A DNA stretch of 64,000 bases from Armigeres subalbatus (GCF_024139115.2 NC_085140.1:235230371-235294370), one strand, 5' to 3'. Shown: positions 22,671-33,830, counted from the first letter of the stretch. Translations and numbers: made by a program. The notes: a model not told the origin generated them from the sequence alone.

Positions 22671-23440
22671 ACTCCGAACCCTTGGACCACCTCTTATTTG
22701 CGCCTGAACTAGCCATTCCTCGAACTCACGCGCCACCTTCTGTGTAGCTCCGAGACGATTTGGACGATAGCCGATAAAACGGCGTTCCAGTTAACTTCAT
22801 CTTTACCCATCCTCCAGACTAGGTTGTCCGGGGTAGTGTCCAGACCACATGTGGCAAGCAGACGCATTGTGCGAAAACGTGGGCACACCGGTGGGCAAAC
22901 CGGTGTAGATACTGTCTGAAGCAACCATGACCTGTAAGGACCTGTAAGTATCTATCTCCGGTATCAACCTATGTGTCCATCTACTCTTAGTGGAACTGTC
23001 CCACGCGCGCTGCCATTTGACCATTGAGGCCAACTTGACAGTCCTACGGATGCCGCTCGTGCCGTGCATTTCGAAACACTCTATCTCTATGTCTTCACCG
23101 ACAATGATGTAAATAGGCATATTACCGGCGATGACGCAAAGTGCATCGTGTGACACGGTACGGTACGGGCTCGCAACTTTTAGGCACATGAGCCTATACG
23201 TACTTTCTAACTTCGTTATGTAGCAGTTAATACACAGGGCCGTGTCCCAAGCTGGCCCACCATACCTCAGTATGGACAGAGCGACACTAGCTTGAAGCTT
23301 GCGCTTGCTGACATAAACCGCAGAGCAATCGATTAGTACCCTGATCGCAGCATTTTGATCGCCAAAACCAAAGGAAGCTTGCCGCCACTCGAACAGTCTC
23401 CGGATTGGTTGACGAGCATTATCGAGGTACTCTTTCTGTC
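22671..23440 (-). pseudogene. R1-clade ORF2 C-terminal part, decayed
   Basis: The minus strand reads VSKRKLQASVALSILRYGGPAWDTAL, in pieces, followed by KLESTYRLMCLKVAS.YRTVSHDALCVIAGNMPI, then RRTVKLASMVKWQRAWD and THRLIPEID. These are hallmark post-RT segments of R1-clade elements. A Cys-rich end (CPRFRTMR..ATCGLDTTPDNLV) follows. Frame shifts and a deletion before the Cys-rich part make it non-functional. It is the 5' continuation of 20195-20825. Confidence 0.7.
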
Positions 23441-23625
23441 CCGAGCCACAAGTACCTGGCTCCCTGCACCGCATGGCGCTATGGGTGCGACCGAAATGGC
23501 GGCCCCGGTGCCACATGAAGAGCTACTCGCGTTGGCAACGAACAAAGCTTCAGGGTCTGATGGAGTGCCAAACTGTCAAGGCAGCAATCATGGCCACTAA
23601 GGCACTATACCATTCGGTTGCTGGA
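23440..23625 (+). pseudogene. R1-clade RT N-terminal fragment, opposite orientation
   Basis: The plus frame contains EELLALATNKASGSDGVPN, followed after a frameshift by KAAIMATKAL. This matches the start of the RT domain in R1-type ORF2 (pattern EEL..A...K..G.DG.PN.A.K). It lies head to head with the minus-strand R1 fragment ending near 23440. It is probably part of the same plus-strand copy as 24100-24400. Confidence 0.6.
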
Positions 23626-23639
23626 GAGGACTATCCTCA

Positions 23640-23810
23640 ATCGTTTTAATAGAACGTGAAACACATAAAGAACCAAGATAGAAATACAAATTATGATAGG
23701 AACGAGCATGGCATTGAACCCACGACACCCTGATTATATGGCAGAAGCGGCAGCCACCAGATCATCGACCTCGACTAGAATCGCGAAGGATGAAAGGCAT
23801 GTTAAAATCA
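23640..23810 (-). mobile_element. tRNA-related SINE candidate
   Basis: On the minus strand GATCTGGTGGCTGCCGC, then ATAATCAGGGTGTCG and GGGTTCAATGCC resemble tRNA A- and B-boxes. The tail toward 23640 is A/T-rich (TTTGTATTTCTATCTTGG). It is inserted between two pieces of the plus-strand R1 relic. Family not identified; no target duplication found. Confidence 0.4.
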
Positions 23811-24029
23811 CCTCACCAATTTTCATTTCGTGACAGGACATGAAAGCGAGCAATATCTACTTTATTACTGTGTACATTACCACTTCCAGCTCGGTGAATT
23901 AATGGAATAAGATTGTTCTTGTTCATTGTTCTTTGTATACAACTATTGAAGTAATTTAGAAAATTTAAAACAAAGCATCAAATCCATTCATGACTGCTTT
24001 TTATGCGAAATTATTCAAAGAGCCTTCGA

Positions 24030-24056
24030 CAGTCAGTCTAAGCTAAGCTAAGCTAA
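24030..24056 (+). mobile_element. 27-bp (TAAGC)n-tailed insertion with 23-bp TSD
   Basis: A 23-bp direct repeat (24007-24029 and 24057-24079, containing ATTCAAAGAGCCTTCG) flanks only CAGTCAGTC plus three TAAGC-type units. A long perfect duplication around a simple-repeat tail is what a non-LTR element leaves when reverse transcription stops almost at once. It is among the shortest retroposed inserts that could be recognised. Confidence 0.65.
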
Positions 24057-24099
24057 GAAATTATTCAAAGAGCCTTCGATATTTTCATTTGATCACCTA

Positions 24100-24400
24100 A
24101 AGTCGGTTTACTCGCTGACTATCACGAGCTTTTCCAGTGCTGGTCGGCACAACATGCACTGATTTATGTGGGTGAAGTCGCGATCACATCAAAACGATGC
24201 CTGAAGCATCTTGGTCTCATAACAGACGACAAGCTGACCTTCGGCGGCCTGCAAAAAAGCTTCAAATGATATTGCGGCATTATCGAGAATAATGTTATAA
24301 AGCTCTAAGGTGTGCCCCAGTAGGCGTAGGTTACTGACTGGCATGGCCCTATCCGTTATCTTTCCATGATAACACAACGCTGCTTTAGGAATTCTATTGT
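24100..24400 (+). pseudogene. R1-clade RT C-terminal fragment
   Basis: The plus strand reads VGEVAITSKRCLKHLGLITDDKL, in pieces, then (frameshifted) NDIAALSRIML, a stop, SSKVCPSRRRLLTGMALSV. This matches R1-clade sequence downstream of motif C (family pattern LK.LGV..DD.L.F, and S..V..S.RRLL). Disabled by stops and frameshifts. Likely the same original copy as 23440-23625, now split by a SINE and the 27-bp insert. Confidence 0.6.
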
Positions 24401-26710
24401 TGTTTCGTACTCTGGTAGTTCTGTTTGATCGTTAGAAACCTCCCACAGCTCACAAGTCTGACCACCAAAGGCACGAATCCCACGACATTTCTGTGAGTGG
24501 CTGATTGGGAGGGATTGGCCATATGTTATGGCCATACGTTAATACGACTTGTTACGGATGTCTTTCGATGACCTCTTCGTCACTTTCTTTGGTTCATTAT
24601 TCCTAGGGTATGGAACTCCCTTGTTATTATAGCGTTTCTCCAGGATGCCCCGATGGGCATTTGCCCCATGCTCGTTGTTAGTTGTTGTTTTGTAGCGTTT
24701 CCAGGTTTATCACGCCAGCTGCGTCCGAGCCCGCGGAATATCGCATCAGGTCCAAAAACATAGCCTTGAGCCGTGGACATCAAAATCACCAATTCTTCAA
24801 CATCAAAACAAGTTATCGCAAGGCTGGTAGAAGGTCACCTTTTAGTAACGCAATTAGTGCAGTATACGATTGCTAATCAGAAATACTTTCTGAATGAATA
24901 TGTTCAGTATACAACATGTTTAAAGGCACTGTTAATGGCCGTCTCGGCAATTGAGTTCAGTCACGTGATAATTTCAAAGTTCCAATTAAACTCGAACACT
25001 CAAATTTTATATTTTTTCTAACAAACTTGTGAGACAAAGATAGAAGTAGATGCTGTTCAATCGCATATTTTTTCGGTGAAGTTGCAAAACTTGTTAGAAT
25101 TGTATTTGAAAAGCTTCGATAAAATATCTTTTTATTAGCATACTGATACTATTAAACAGTATTAAATTTTCAATGCTACTTTTAAAGGTATCTTCAATAG
25201 GGAAGTGTCATTTATACATCTAATGCACACTGAGCTAAGGTGGGTGTGAACCATTGTCGGCCGAGTTTGTAAGCCCAATGTGTGGCTCTCAATGACTTCA
25301 CTTCCAGAGGACATTATGTACAATATAGAGAGAGATAGCCAAATAGAAGGAGATTTTTAATAGTTTTCAATAATGCAAAGAAACATTACGTTGCTGCTGT
25401 AAATACGTATTTAAAAAGTCTGGTTTATAAAACAGTCATTTATGAAACAGGTCAACTGTAGTCTAATTATTATGAAACTTGTTAAAATCCGAAGTGTTAG
25501 AAGTGTTGACCTAGTACAGAGTACATGGCTGAGGTATTTTGGAACCAGTTTCAACAAGAAAATGGCTGTAGATAAGCCTAAATACCCTCAGGTCAGTTTG
25601 GTAGTGAAAACATCTTCAGCAATATTCGTAATGCTCACTCAATCTCAGGAGCATAGGATAATCACTCTCGTTGTCGTTTCTAGCCTGGTCGTGCCATCAC
25701 CATTGCATACGGTAGTAGGAAATGACTAGAGTGAGGGCATCACTACGGTATTATTGTTAATGCGCTAGACTCAAATGCCGTCGCGGCTTATAATTTCTAA
25801 AATTGCTCGATACATCTCGCGCAAAGTGTTTGAGAAGAAAACATGACGAATTGTAAAAAGATGTTCATCTGCTAGGCATGATTTTCGTTTATTTTCCAAG
25901 GGTAGCTCTAGAGAATAGAATGATGGGAGAAGGATGTTCCTCGCCGAAAACAACAAAATAGTAGTTTGTGCAACAAGTTGCAAAAAGATGATTTTTTCAG
26001 CACGAGTAGTACGTTTATCCAACGAGGCTTGCCGAGTTGGATAAATACTACGAGTGCAGAAAAAATTGAGTTTTGCAACGCGTTGCACACGCTATTTTTT
26101 GCAATGACGATAAATGAACTTTAATTTGATAAATCTGTACCAAAATTGTACAGTCTAATTTACTCCACATGATCATTCTTGCCAATAAATTATGTTGCTG
26201 CGGAGAATAATCAGATTCCATGTTATCGTGCCACATTGCATAGTTCGATGAGCCGTGAAGCGATAGATGTACTTGCCTTTGGAAATTTTTGATGTCATAT
26301 CCACAAAACTATTTAATTTATTACGGGGTGCATAGAATACACTATTTGAGCACTAACCCAAGCTAATTCAGCAAAATGTAGTCATGTAACTACTGTTCTG
26401 ATGTTGGTTTTTCATTATAGCACCCAAAAGAGTGTTATAATGAATATTATGCAACCCATTTGAGTTGCATAATGTTCATTAAAGCACCCATTTCGTTAGT
26501 ATGGAAAAGTAGGCCGTTTTATCACTCAAAGACGAACTGTTAACCAGATATTATGATCAGGAATTGCAAAAAAGAATTTTCTCAAACTCAAACTTAAACT
26601 CTTCCGAAATTTTATATGCAAATTATAATATAGTTCCTGCAAGGTTCTTATGCAGAGGTGTATTAAAATCTACCCTCCACTGCACAATGGGAAAAAAATT
26701 GTTCATAACG
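24401..26710. other. Intergenic DNA, nothing firmly recognised
   Basis: 24401-24880 may hold more decayed R1 sequence but I cannot follow a frame. 25770-26110 (GCAACAAGTTGCAAAAAG, GCAACGCGTTGCACACG) and 26400-26500 (ATAGCACCCAAAAGAGTG with AAAGCACCCATTTCG) look like MITE debris with short palindromes. No gene is supported. Confidence 0.35.
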
Positions 26711-26714
26711 CGAA

Positions 26715-27262
26715 TTAATTCAATATCTCGGCTCGATATCGGCGGATTGCTCTGACATTTTGACACAAATCGTAGAACTTTCTGGGCAATTTTTACCCTA
26801 ATGCCCCTTATTTCTTATGCTTTCCGGAAAACCTTTTGTATAATAGTTAGAAAATAATAGAACATGGGCAATATTTTAGCTTCTTTATTCGTGCGGTGAA
26901 CAAGAATGACACCATTCGATTTCCTGGAAAATTCTAGATCGGACTAGTAATGATGTTATCAGTACGCAATTTAAGAAATATGAGAACATGGGGTAAAATC
27001 AGCAAGATCTCAATTCCCAACATCGTGCAGTAGACATAGCTCAGATAACACGATTTTTGGCAAAATTTGAGGTCAAATGTGCTATGTTTTGTCGTTAATT
27101 TGTAACTCCGAACTTGGCGAATTACATAACAAATGAGGGGCATTAGGGTTAAACGAGGTTTTGCAGTTTTGTGCAGTGAACTTAAGCACCTTTGCACGAT
27201 TCCCAGAAAGTTCTACGATTTGTGTCAAAATGTCAGAGCAATCCGCCCAGTTGATTCAAAAG
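26715..27262. mobile_element. Foldback MITE
   Basis: The left arm (about 26738-26815) carries GCGGATTGCTCTGACATTTT, TCGTAGAACTTTCTGGG and CCTAATGCCCCT. The right arm (about 27133-27248) carries the same blocks inverted, with a 40-bp extra stretch. The spacer is AT-rich and non-coding. Ends are approximate. Confidence 0.65.
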
Positions 27263-27450
27263 TATAGGATTGCTAATGTCGTTCCTGTTCGCGTGACTGG
27301 CAGCCAAAGTACCGGTACTACAAGTGTCAAACCGATGTTGGTAATGGAATTGAAACCCACCCGTGTAAAAAAGAGCTGGGTGTAGTCAGTAGATGCATAA
27401 GTATTAGATTGCTAATGTCGCTCCTGTTCGCGTAACTAACATCTAGGTCA
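27263..27450 (+). repeat. Partial tandem duplication
   Basis: GATTGCTAATGTCGTTCCTG, followed by TTCGCGTGAC, occurs near 27268 and again, slightly diverged, near 27409. Each is followed by CTGGCAGCCAAA within 60 bp. The unit is about 140 bp and seems to be a local duplication. Confidence 0.5.
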
Positions 27451-27949
27451 CTTGGATCTGGCAGCCAAACTACTGGTAGGGTATCTGTTCCATTATTAAT
27501 AACATGCTCCTATATTAATAACATTCGCAAAACAGGCAATTTAGGCTCAATTTGTGTCGTGTTTTGTTGTTTTCCGGCGTGCTGACTGCTGGAAAAAATC
27601 ACAAAAATGAGAAATAAAACAATTAGCGCACCAATTCTTTGTTTTCGAATGGTATTGATTTGGGTACATGGTATGAATTCAAGGAGCAGTTCCCCTACTA
27701 CAAGTGTCAAACCGATGTTGACGATGAAACAAAACATGGACTACAACATGATGTATAAATTACGGCTAATTGAAGGTTGTTGAAGCAAAATTTAGCAAAA
27801 TAATTTAGTTGACTACAGCGCCACTAGCGTCTAGTACTTACACTTCTATTGTGTAGTCTCATCGAAATGAAAAGTAGAAACCCTGAGCTTTAGCTGCATC
27901 GCATCGCAACACGTCGATGACGGAAAGAACATTGAAATTCGTTTTTTAC

Positions 27950-27997
27950 ATTATTATTATAATCTTTATTTACGAGATATTCGGCCCTTGGCTATTT
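27950..27997 (-). mobile_element. Short retroposed insertion, family mini-3'end copy C
   Basis: The minus strand shows AAGGGCCGAATATCTCG, then AATAAAGATTATAATAATAA, the same hairpin core plus AATAAAG tail as copies at 4579-4634 and 45249-45300, more diverged. Possible imperfect flanking repeats (TTCGTTTTTT and TTTGTTTTTT) suggest a degraded target duplication. It lies about 300 bp upstream of the gustatory receptor start. Confidence 0.45.
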
Positions 27998-28277
27998 TGT
28001 TTTTTGAAAATCAACCCCACCTGCGACCCTTTCGAGCTAATGGATGTCTTTTCAATTTCTCGCCTCGTCGTTCTATTGTCCAAAGCCCATATTGCTTCAC
28101 ATAATGATAGATTGACACACTCAGTCATTCATTATGATAATAATCTAGCGGCTCTTGCCGTATTTCGAATGGAAATAACTTTGAATTTTACACCAGCTTC
28201 TGCAGTATAGTAATCATTGTCAAACGGTAAACTGTAGCTATAAGAACAGTTGCGTTCTGAAGGGTAGGCATTTTAAA

Positions 28278-29688
28278 ATGAGCGAACTAAAAACGTTTTG
28301 CTCTTCGATGAATAAATCAGATCGTCTTATCCTGTTAGTTTTCAAACTGATCGGCTTGATACCGTTTAACGTAGAGTGTGGAAGCTTGAAGCTCAAAAAG
28401 CAGCAAAAATTGTTTAACTTCAAATGGATTATGGCGATGTTGGCTTTTTTCTCAATCGAAGTAGGGATCGTGGCAATTTTCCCCGAGCGTGTATTTTTCA
28501 CTTACTATGCCGTGGGAATGGTCAACGATATGCTTAAGTACATTGCCGAGATGGTCGCCGTCTGCATCACGCTGATGGAGATATTTGGGCAACGGAAGGA
28601 TCACATTCAGATATACCAACGCTTAACGGGCAGCGACTTAAGCAAATTGATCTACAAACTTCGGAAAGGAAAGGAATATAATGCAATTTTAGGGCGATTC
28701 ACGTGCAAGTTTTACTCTTATTTAATTATTGTGCTTTTTATTGAGCTACAAATTTTGAACAAGGTTGTTACATCCAATAAACAGTGGAGAAACATTTGGC
28801 TGATCAATTTTCCAATATTGTTCTATTTGCGTTTGAGAGTATTGTACTACATTTTTATTGTCGATTTAATCAAAGCACATTTGACGTCGGTTCAAAAACA
28901 AATTAAGAAAATTTCTCAAACTATGAAATGGATTCGAATTTGTCATCCGAGCACAAAAAACTACAGAGAAACAATGAATCGTGTTGCCAAGTCTTTGATA
29001 TTTTTGAAGCAATGTTATAGCGAAATTTGGTTCATCCATTTCTACCACAACAGCAGCTCAGGCTGGAGCATCTTTTTCACTGTGGTTAGTTGTTTTGTTC
29101 AATTTTCAAGTGACTTTTATTGGTGTTATCTCACTGTTAACGAGAAAGCGCCAGATGGCTTATATGGTATGACTGAAACATATTTACACAAAATAGAATG
29201 TGCGAAAATGTTTTCTTATTCATTTCAGAGATGCTTCTTTGCCTTTTGTCTTCTCCTATATTGATTTCCTTTATGCTATATTCAACTGAAAATTGCATTA
29301 AAGTTGTAAGTTTCCCAACTGTATTTTAATACAACTGCATCTAATACTAATTTCAAACCACAGTCGCGAACAATAGGAATTTTGCTACATGAGATCCCGA
29401 AACATGGCGACCACAACTTATATCAAATAATATATTACTTCTCGAGTCACATTTCGCAACAGCCGATCAAATTCATTTCACACAGCTTATTCGACGTCAA
29501 CTATAAGCTTGTTAAAATGGTACCTATTTAATATGTTATTGCAACATTTTAATATCAATTAACCATTTTTCTTGTTTCAGTTGTTGACTGGTGTTGCCAC
29601 TTACATGTTCATTTTCATTCCATTCACAACGGATGTTCCGGAAGTTAAAAAATACATGACAACAACACCTACAAATAATCCAGTTTAA
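28278..29688 (+). CDS. Gustatory receptor (7tm_7 family), four exons
   Basis: This is a predicted seven-transmembrane chemoreceptor of the insect gustatory receptor family, ligand-gated in the plasma membrane of chemosensory neurons. My model joins exons 28278-29166, 29229-29305, 29364-29519 and 29581-29688, giving 409 codons plus TAA, a normal length for the family. All three introns (62, 58 and 61 bp) are GT-AG; the first is phase 1, the others phase 0, and several short C-terminal exons are usual for Gr genes. Hydrophobic segments lie near residues 15-31, 50-68, 78-104, 146-162, 172-198, 262-286, 298-314 and 378-391. The N-terminal LVFKLIGLIPF and the last-exon TYMFIFIPF fit the family signatures; the latter replaces the common QF with PF. 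An odorant receptor is less likely because of the TY motif. No disabling change is visible. The orthologue and ligand are unknown. Confidence 0.88.
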
Positions 29689-29793
29689 ATTAATTAAAAA
29701 CAGTTTCCATCTGCAAGCAAATATATTTGATGTTCCATTATAACGATGTTCATAGTACCATAGGTTCTAATATACAGTGAAGTAGGTTAGCTA

Positions 29794-29799
29794 AATAAA
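29794..29799 (+). terminator. Polyadenylation signal of the receptor gene
   Basis: AATAAA lies 106 bp after the receptor stop codon, just before decayed retrotransposon sequence starts at about 29815. It is the first AATAAA after the stop. Confidence 0.6.
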
Positions 29800-29819
29800 A
29801 AAGGAGAAAAACGATTTGC

Positions 29820-30467
29820 GCTTTCGTATTTCTCAACTAACATTGTTATCAGCCGTTAGCAAAGATCCAAGGTAGACAAATTCCTCGACCATTTCGAAGG
29901 TATACCCGTCTATCGTAACACTGCTTCCCAGGTGGGCCCTGTCACACTCGGTTCTGCCCACTAGCATGTACTTTGTCTTAGATGCATTCACCCATTCACC
30001 CAGTTAAACTTTTGTTGCTTCACGTTTCAGGCGAGTGTACAGTTCTGCCACCTTTGCAAATGTTCGGCCGACAATGTCCATGTCATCCGCGAAACAAATA
30101 AATTGACTGGATCTGTTGAAAATCGTACCCCGGCTCTCCGCATGACACCTTCTAGTGCAATGTTGAACAACAGGCATGAAAGTCCATCACCTTGTCTTAG
30201 TCCCCGGCGCAATTCGAACGAACCGGAGTGTTCGCCCGAAATCTTCACACAGTTTTGCACACCATCCGCTGCTTTGATTAGTTTGGTGAGCTTCCCAGGG
30301 AAGCTGTTCTCGTCTATAATTTTCCATAGCTCTGTTGGAAGTAGGTGCTGCGAATGGCCATATTCTTGGAAGCGGCGAAATCTATTAGTCGTAGACCGTT
30401 TTCGTTCATCAGTCGTTAGGCCCTTAACTTCCCTATAGTCGCTATAAACTCCTCCCAACCTGAGCAT
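29820..30467 (-). pseudogene. RT domain of the non-LTR element, decayed
   Basis: An open stretch (30027-30467) has ELWKIIDENSFPGKLTKLI, then GVQNCVKISGE.SGSFE and RRGLRQGDGLSCLLFNIALE (RT motif B, QGD). In a shifted frame FADDMDIV-like sequence (motif C) and the VEEFVYLGS block follow. The first part before motif A is missing. It directly follows the host receptor's 3' end in tail-to-tail orientation. Confidence 0.7.
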
Positions 30468-30479
30468 GCAAATCTCCTA

Positions 30480-31000
30480 TGATGATTTGGGCTTGGGCAG
30501 CTGTTGTACTCACGTTCCAGCGGCGCGTAGAGTACGTTCTTATCATCATCAGTGCTTCAGGAGTGTGAGCTATGGACGTTGATTATGCTGAAGTTAAAGA
30601 ACCGGCCTTTGGTCCTCAACTTTCACATTCTCTCATTGATCGGCCACCACCCGATCACACGCCCTTGCATATCGCCTATCACTATGGAAGCTGTTCCCAG
30701 CTCGTGTATGTTACCGCCGCTATGGTAGATGGTATGATTACCTCTAAACGTTCGCACCATTGATCCCTTCCAATAAACTTCCTGCAGCGCTACGATGCCG
30801 AATCCAAGGTCCTTGAGCACATCGGCGAGTATGCGTGTGCTCCCGATGAAGTTGAGAGACTTGCAGTTCCACGAACCGAGTTTCCAATCGCTAGTCCCTT
30901 TTCATCGCAGTGGTCTTCGCCGATGGTTCCGGACCTTACTCTCTTGTTGATTATTCGTAGCATAAGTTGGCTGATTGGCACTTTTGCAGGGCCTGACACC
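30480..31000 (-). pseudogene. AP-endonuclease-like domain of the non-LTR element
   Basis: The clearest open part (30623-30820) reads LKDLGFGIVALQEVYWKGS, then HTIYHSGG and GTASIVIGDMQGRVIGWWPINERM, in pieces. This is the exonuclease-endonuclease-phosphatase fold used to nick target DNA; the LQEV stretch holds the catalytic glutamate. Downstream frames show the NVHSSHS-like block. Stops separate it from the 5' part. Confidence 0.65.
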
Positions 31001-31312
31001 AAACCCCCTAAATTTCCGGAGCACCATTCCTTTTTACTTCCGGTGGACCATGGTGCACAGTTTCACTTAGAGTCCCTCGCTAGCACTCGGACGATAATCA
31101 GCTGCCCCTAACATGGACAACATACGCTATTGTGAGCCGCTCCTAACATGGAGTACATACGCTCAGTAAAATTTGCTCCTCCGGAGAGGAGGATACCACC
31201 CCCCTCCCTATCAGCATACGACCATAGTTCCCACCGGGGTTGGTTACCCGGTCTTCCCTAAGGTTGCTCGTATCCCGGGCAGCATCACGAGGAGGTAGGA
31301 ATAGGAATTACT

Positions 31313-31762
31313 GGATATTTTGTTCTTTCAAGTACGGGAAGTACCAATGATACGCTTTACCCAGCATTTGCCATGCCCAGTTCAAACATATCAGATGATT
31401 TATGTGGAGAAATTTGGCTTGTTCCCAAGTGATATTCTAGAATACGTGAATCGTTCTGAAGTGTAGGTCTTAAAGCTTATGCGGTAACAGACTTCAAAAA
31501 GTTTATGACAGCTATCAAAACTCTTCCCAACAAATCCTTAGATCTCTGTGAAGATTTGTTGTACCAATCTTGCTGTAATCCAACACACCGAAGGCCATCC
31601 AAAACGTTCTTGAGATCAGGTCGTCAGATTTACAACCTCTCTACAACCTACAAGCTTCCCGAGCGCTCGAAGAGTAACAAATAACACGGTAAAAAAATAT
31701 TGCGGAACACCAAAACGACTTTTTTGGTGAAAAATAGATTTTTAAATATCTTGCAAACTACA
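31313..31762. other. Spacer between two retrotransposon copies
   Basis: AT-rich, short frames only. No terminal repeat or RNA gene recognised. Confidence 0.45.
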
Positions 31763-32389
31763 ATTCTTTTTTTTCTTCCTAAGCAATGGAGGAGGAATCT
31801 GCTCAACAGACATCCTGGGTTGTCCAGGAAGTGCGAGGTTAGGGACCACCTTCAACAGCAAACGAGGGAGGCAGGACTGCATCCCCGACCCGCTAAACCG
31901 TTTCCATTGCCGCCAAGCCCATCGTCCCTTCGGTACAACCAGAAAGTAATGCTTCAACGGGGGGCCAGTGCACAACGCACCCTCAAAGTTAGCTGTCCTT
32001 GCAGCATCGAACATCATGACTCGCTTTCTTAGAAGAACACCATGGTATCGTGGCAGCGCATTGCCGGCTTTCCAGGTGGCCTTACCACGCCCTATGTCCT
32101 CGGAAGGTAGGAAGGGTCGACTTCGCGCACCCAAAATTGACCTCTCTGCGATAGGGTCTATTCGCCAACACACAGAGGGACTTGCCGACGCGGTGCCTAC
32201 TCCTGCCCCAGCCTTGACGAGGACCCCTTTCCGTCCTCGGGCTCGGAACCCACCTGGTTGACCGATGCCGCGAAAGCGACGATACCATGTTGTTCTTCGC
32301 GCGGCCACTTGATCGATGAAAGGATCGAGGGCACGACCACAGGGCATGACCACCGGTATGATCCATGAAGCCGACTCCGATCCCTTGGA

Positions 32390-32680
32390 CCACCTCTTAT
32401 TTGCGCCTGAACCTGCCATCCTTGAGTCCACGCGCAAATTTCTGTGTAGCTCTGAAACGATTTGGACGATAGCCGATAAAACGGCGTTCCAGAAAACTAG
32501 GTTGTCCGGGGTAGTGTCCAGACCACATGTGGCAAGCATGTGGTCACGCATTGGGCGAAAACGTGGGCACACGAACAACACGTGTTCAGCCGTTTCCTCT
32601 AAACCTGCGCACACCAAACACTCGGGCGAGGCCGGGCATGCCAGCTGCGTTACCTGCACTGTGATTTTGCAGCACGCTTA
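32390..32680 (-). pseudogene. R1-clade ORF2 C-terminal Cys-rich segment
   Basis: The minus strand reads SPECLVCAGLEETAEHVLFVCPRF, in pieces, then LATCGLDTTPDNLV and WNAVLSAIVQIVSELH. This CCHC-like C-terminal motif (C..C...EE..EH..F.CP.F) is diagnostic of R1-clade ORF2. The open frame then runs on through the 3' UTR without meaning. Confidence 0.75.
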
Positions 32681-33830
32681 AACGGGGGTGCTTGCTGTTC
32701 ACAGCTTTGCTGGAACGAATCAAACAATTGGGAGGGTTCGTGCAGCATCCCTCCAATCCGCAGCATCGGCAGAGATTGCTTCTGTCAGGGCCTTTGCAGT
32801 CCCATTGCTTGTGCCCCGGTTCCAGGCACATATGCCCACAGGGCACACCGACCATCCCACCTTGACGCTCCCTAACTTGACTACCTTGGAGGCGTCCGCT
32901 GCAGATAGCCGAACCAATGCTACCTGCGTTCCTGCCGGTTCTTTCCGTAGCCGAAAGGCTGCGATGGGCGTCTCCACTTCACACTGTCGCCGCAGTGCCG
33001 TGACGAGCTCTTCGACATCGGTGATCTCGTCCAGGTCTTTAACCCTTAGATTCACCTCCGTCGTGAGTGCTTAGCCTCGTCCGTCTTGATGACTAGGGCA
33101 TCGCTTCTGGAGCGATTGGCGCCTACCCTAGACTTCTTGCTACCCTCATTCGCCTGGGCCTTCTTTTCGGCCCTTGACGTCTTCGGTTTCCTCTTGTTCT
33201 TGACCAGGGTTCAGGAGGCGTCATCAACCTCTATTTCCCAGGTCTGGGGCGGCTGAGAGCCTGCCGTAACCCCTTACCACCGTCTTTCCTGGGTGGACGA
33301 ACCTTTCCAGGTCCTGGCCGGGGTTCAGCTTCCCAGCCCCACTGCCCTTGTTCGGGGTAGTAACCCTCCGCGTTTTGGAGCGGCCCCCAGGGAGCTCATC
33401 CCCTGGAGACTGTCTCCCCCGTTTTTGTGTCTGCGACGTGCCCGCGAATACTTGAGCCTCAGTCTGGGTAGACTTTGGCACCACCGTCTTCGCTGGCACG
33501 CCCTCGGTCGATTCGATCTTGCCCGAGTCCGCGAATCCTTGGGCCTCAGTCTGGGTAGACCTCGACTCCACGGATTTCACGGGTTTACACTTGGCCGTTC
33601 CGACCGCCCTCTCCAGCTTGGCGTCCAACATCGACTTTCAAAGTTTCAGCAAGCTCCTCTTGAGGTCCTTAATGATATTATGCTTCGATGACGCAAAGTC
33701 GATGATGGCATCCAGCTGTTCCGTCGCCACCTCGAAGGCGGAAAGCCCATCGCGTTTGCGGTTCATCGCCTCCACAAGCCTGTCACCTGTTTCAAATAAA
33801 AATCGAAAAAAATAATGTTAGATTAGAATT
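32675..33830 (-). pseudogene. R1-clade ORF1 (gag-like) with CCHC zinc knuckles
   Basis: The product would be the nucleic-acid-binding ORF1 protein of an R1-type element. The minus-strand pieces read STQTEAQ repeats (33224-33631), then NLRVKDLDEITDVEELVTAL and AAFRLRKEPAGTQVALVRL (32720-33055), then C.EPGHKQWDCKGPDRSNLCRCC and CTNPPNCLI, which are two to three CCHC knuckles (32700-32830). Frameshifts divide the region into at least three frames. The end joins directly onto ORF2 C-terminal sequence near 32680, marking an internal deletion. Confidence 0.7.

Larger units (their letters stand above)
29815..31312 (-). mobile_element. Non-LTR retrotransposon, internally deleted
   Basis: The minus-strand order is a 5' region (31312 to about 31000, with CTCGTGATGCTGCCCGGG), an endonuclease region (about 31000-30480) and an RT region (30467-29820). 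The segment between endonuclease and RT is missing, and the 3' end is truncated after the FEMVEEFVYLGS-like block. Numerous stops and frameshifts show it is dead. The clade looks I- or CR1-like; I cannot fix it. Confidence 0.7.

Noticed and set aside
27917..28210. Open frame just upstream of the receptor (97 codons), considered as a 5' exon
   Set aside because: It runs through the mini-retroposon copy, has its own stop, and the receptor frame already starts with a family-like N-terminus at 28278.
31742..32659. 305-codon minus-strand frame taken whole as one protein
   Set aside because: Only the first third is R1 ORF2 C-terminus; the rest reads through the retrotransposon 3' UTR.
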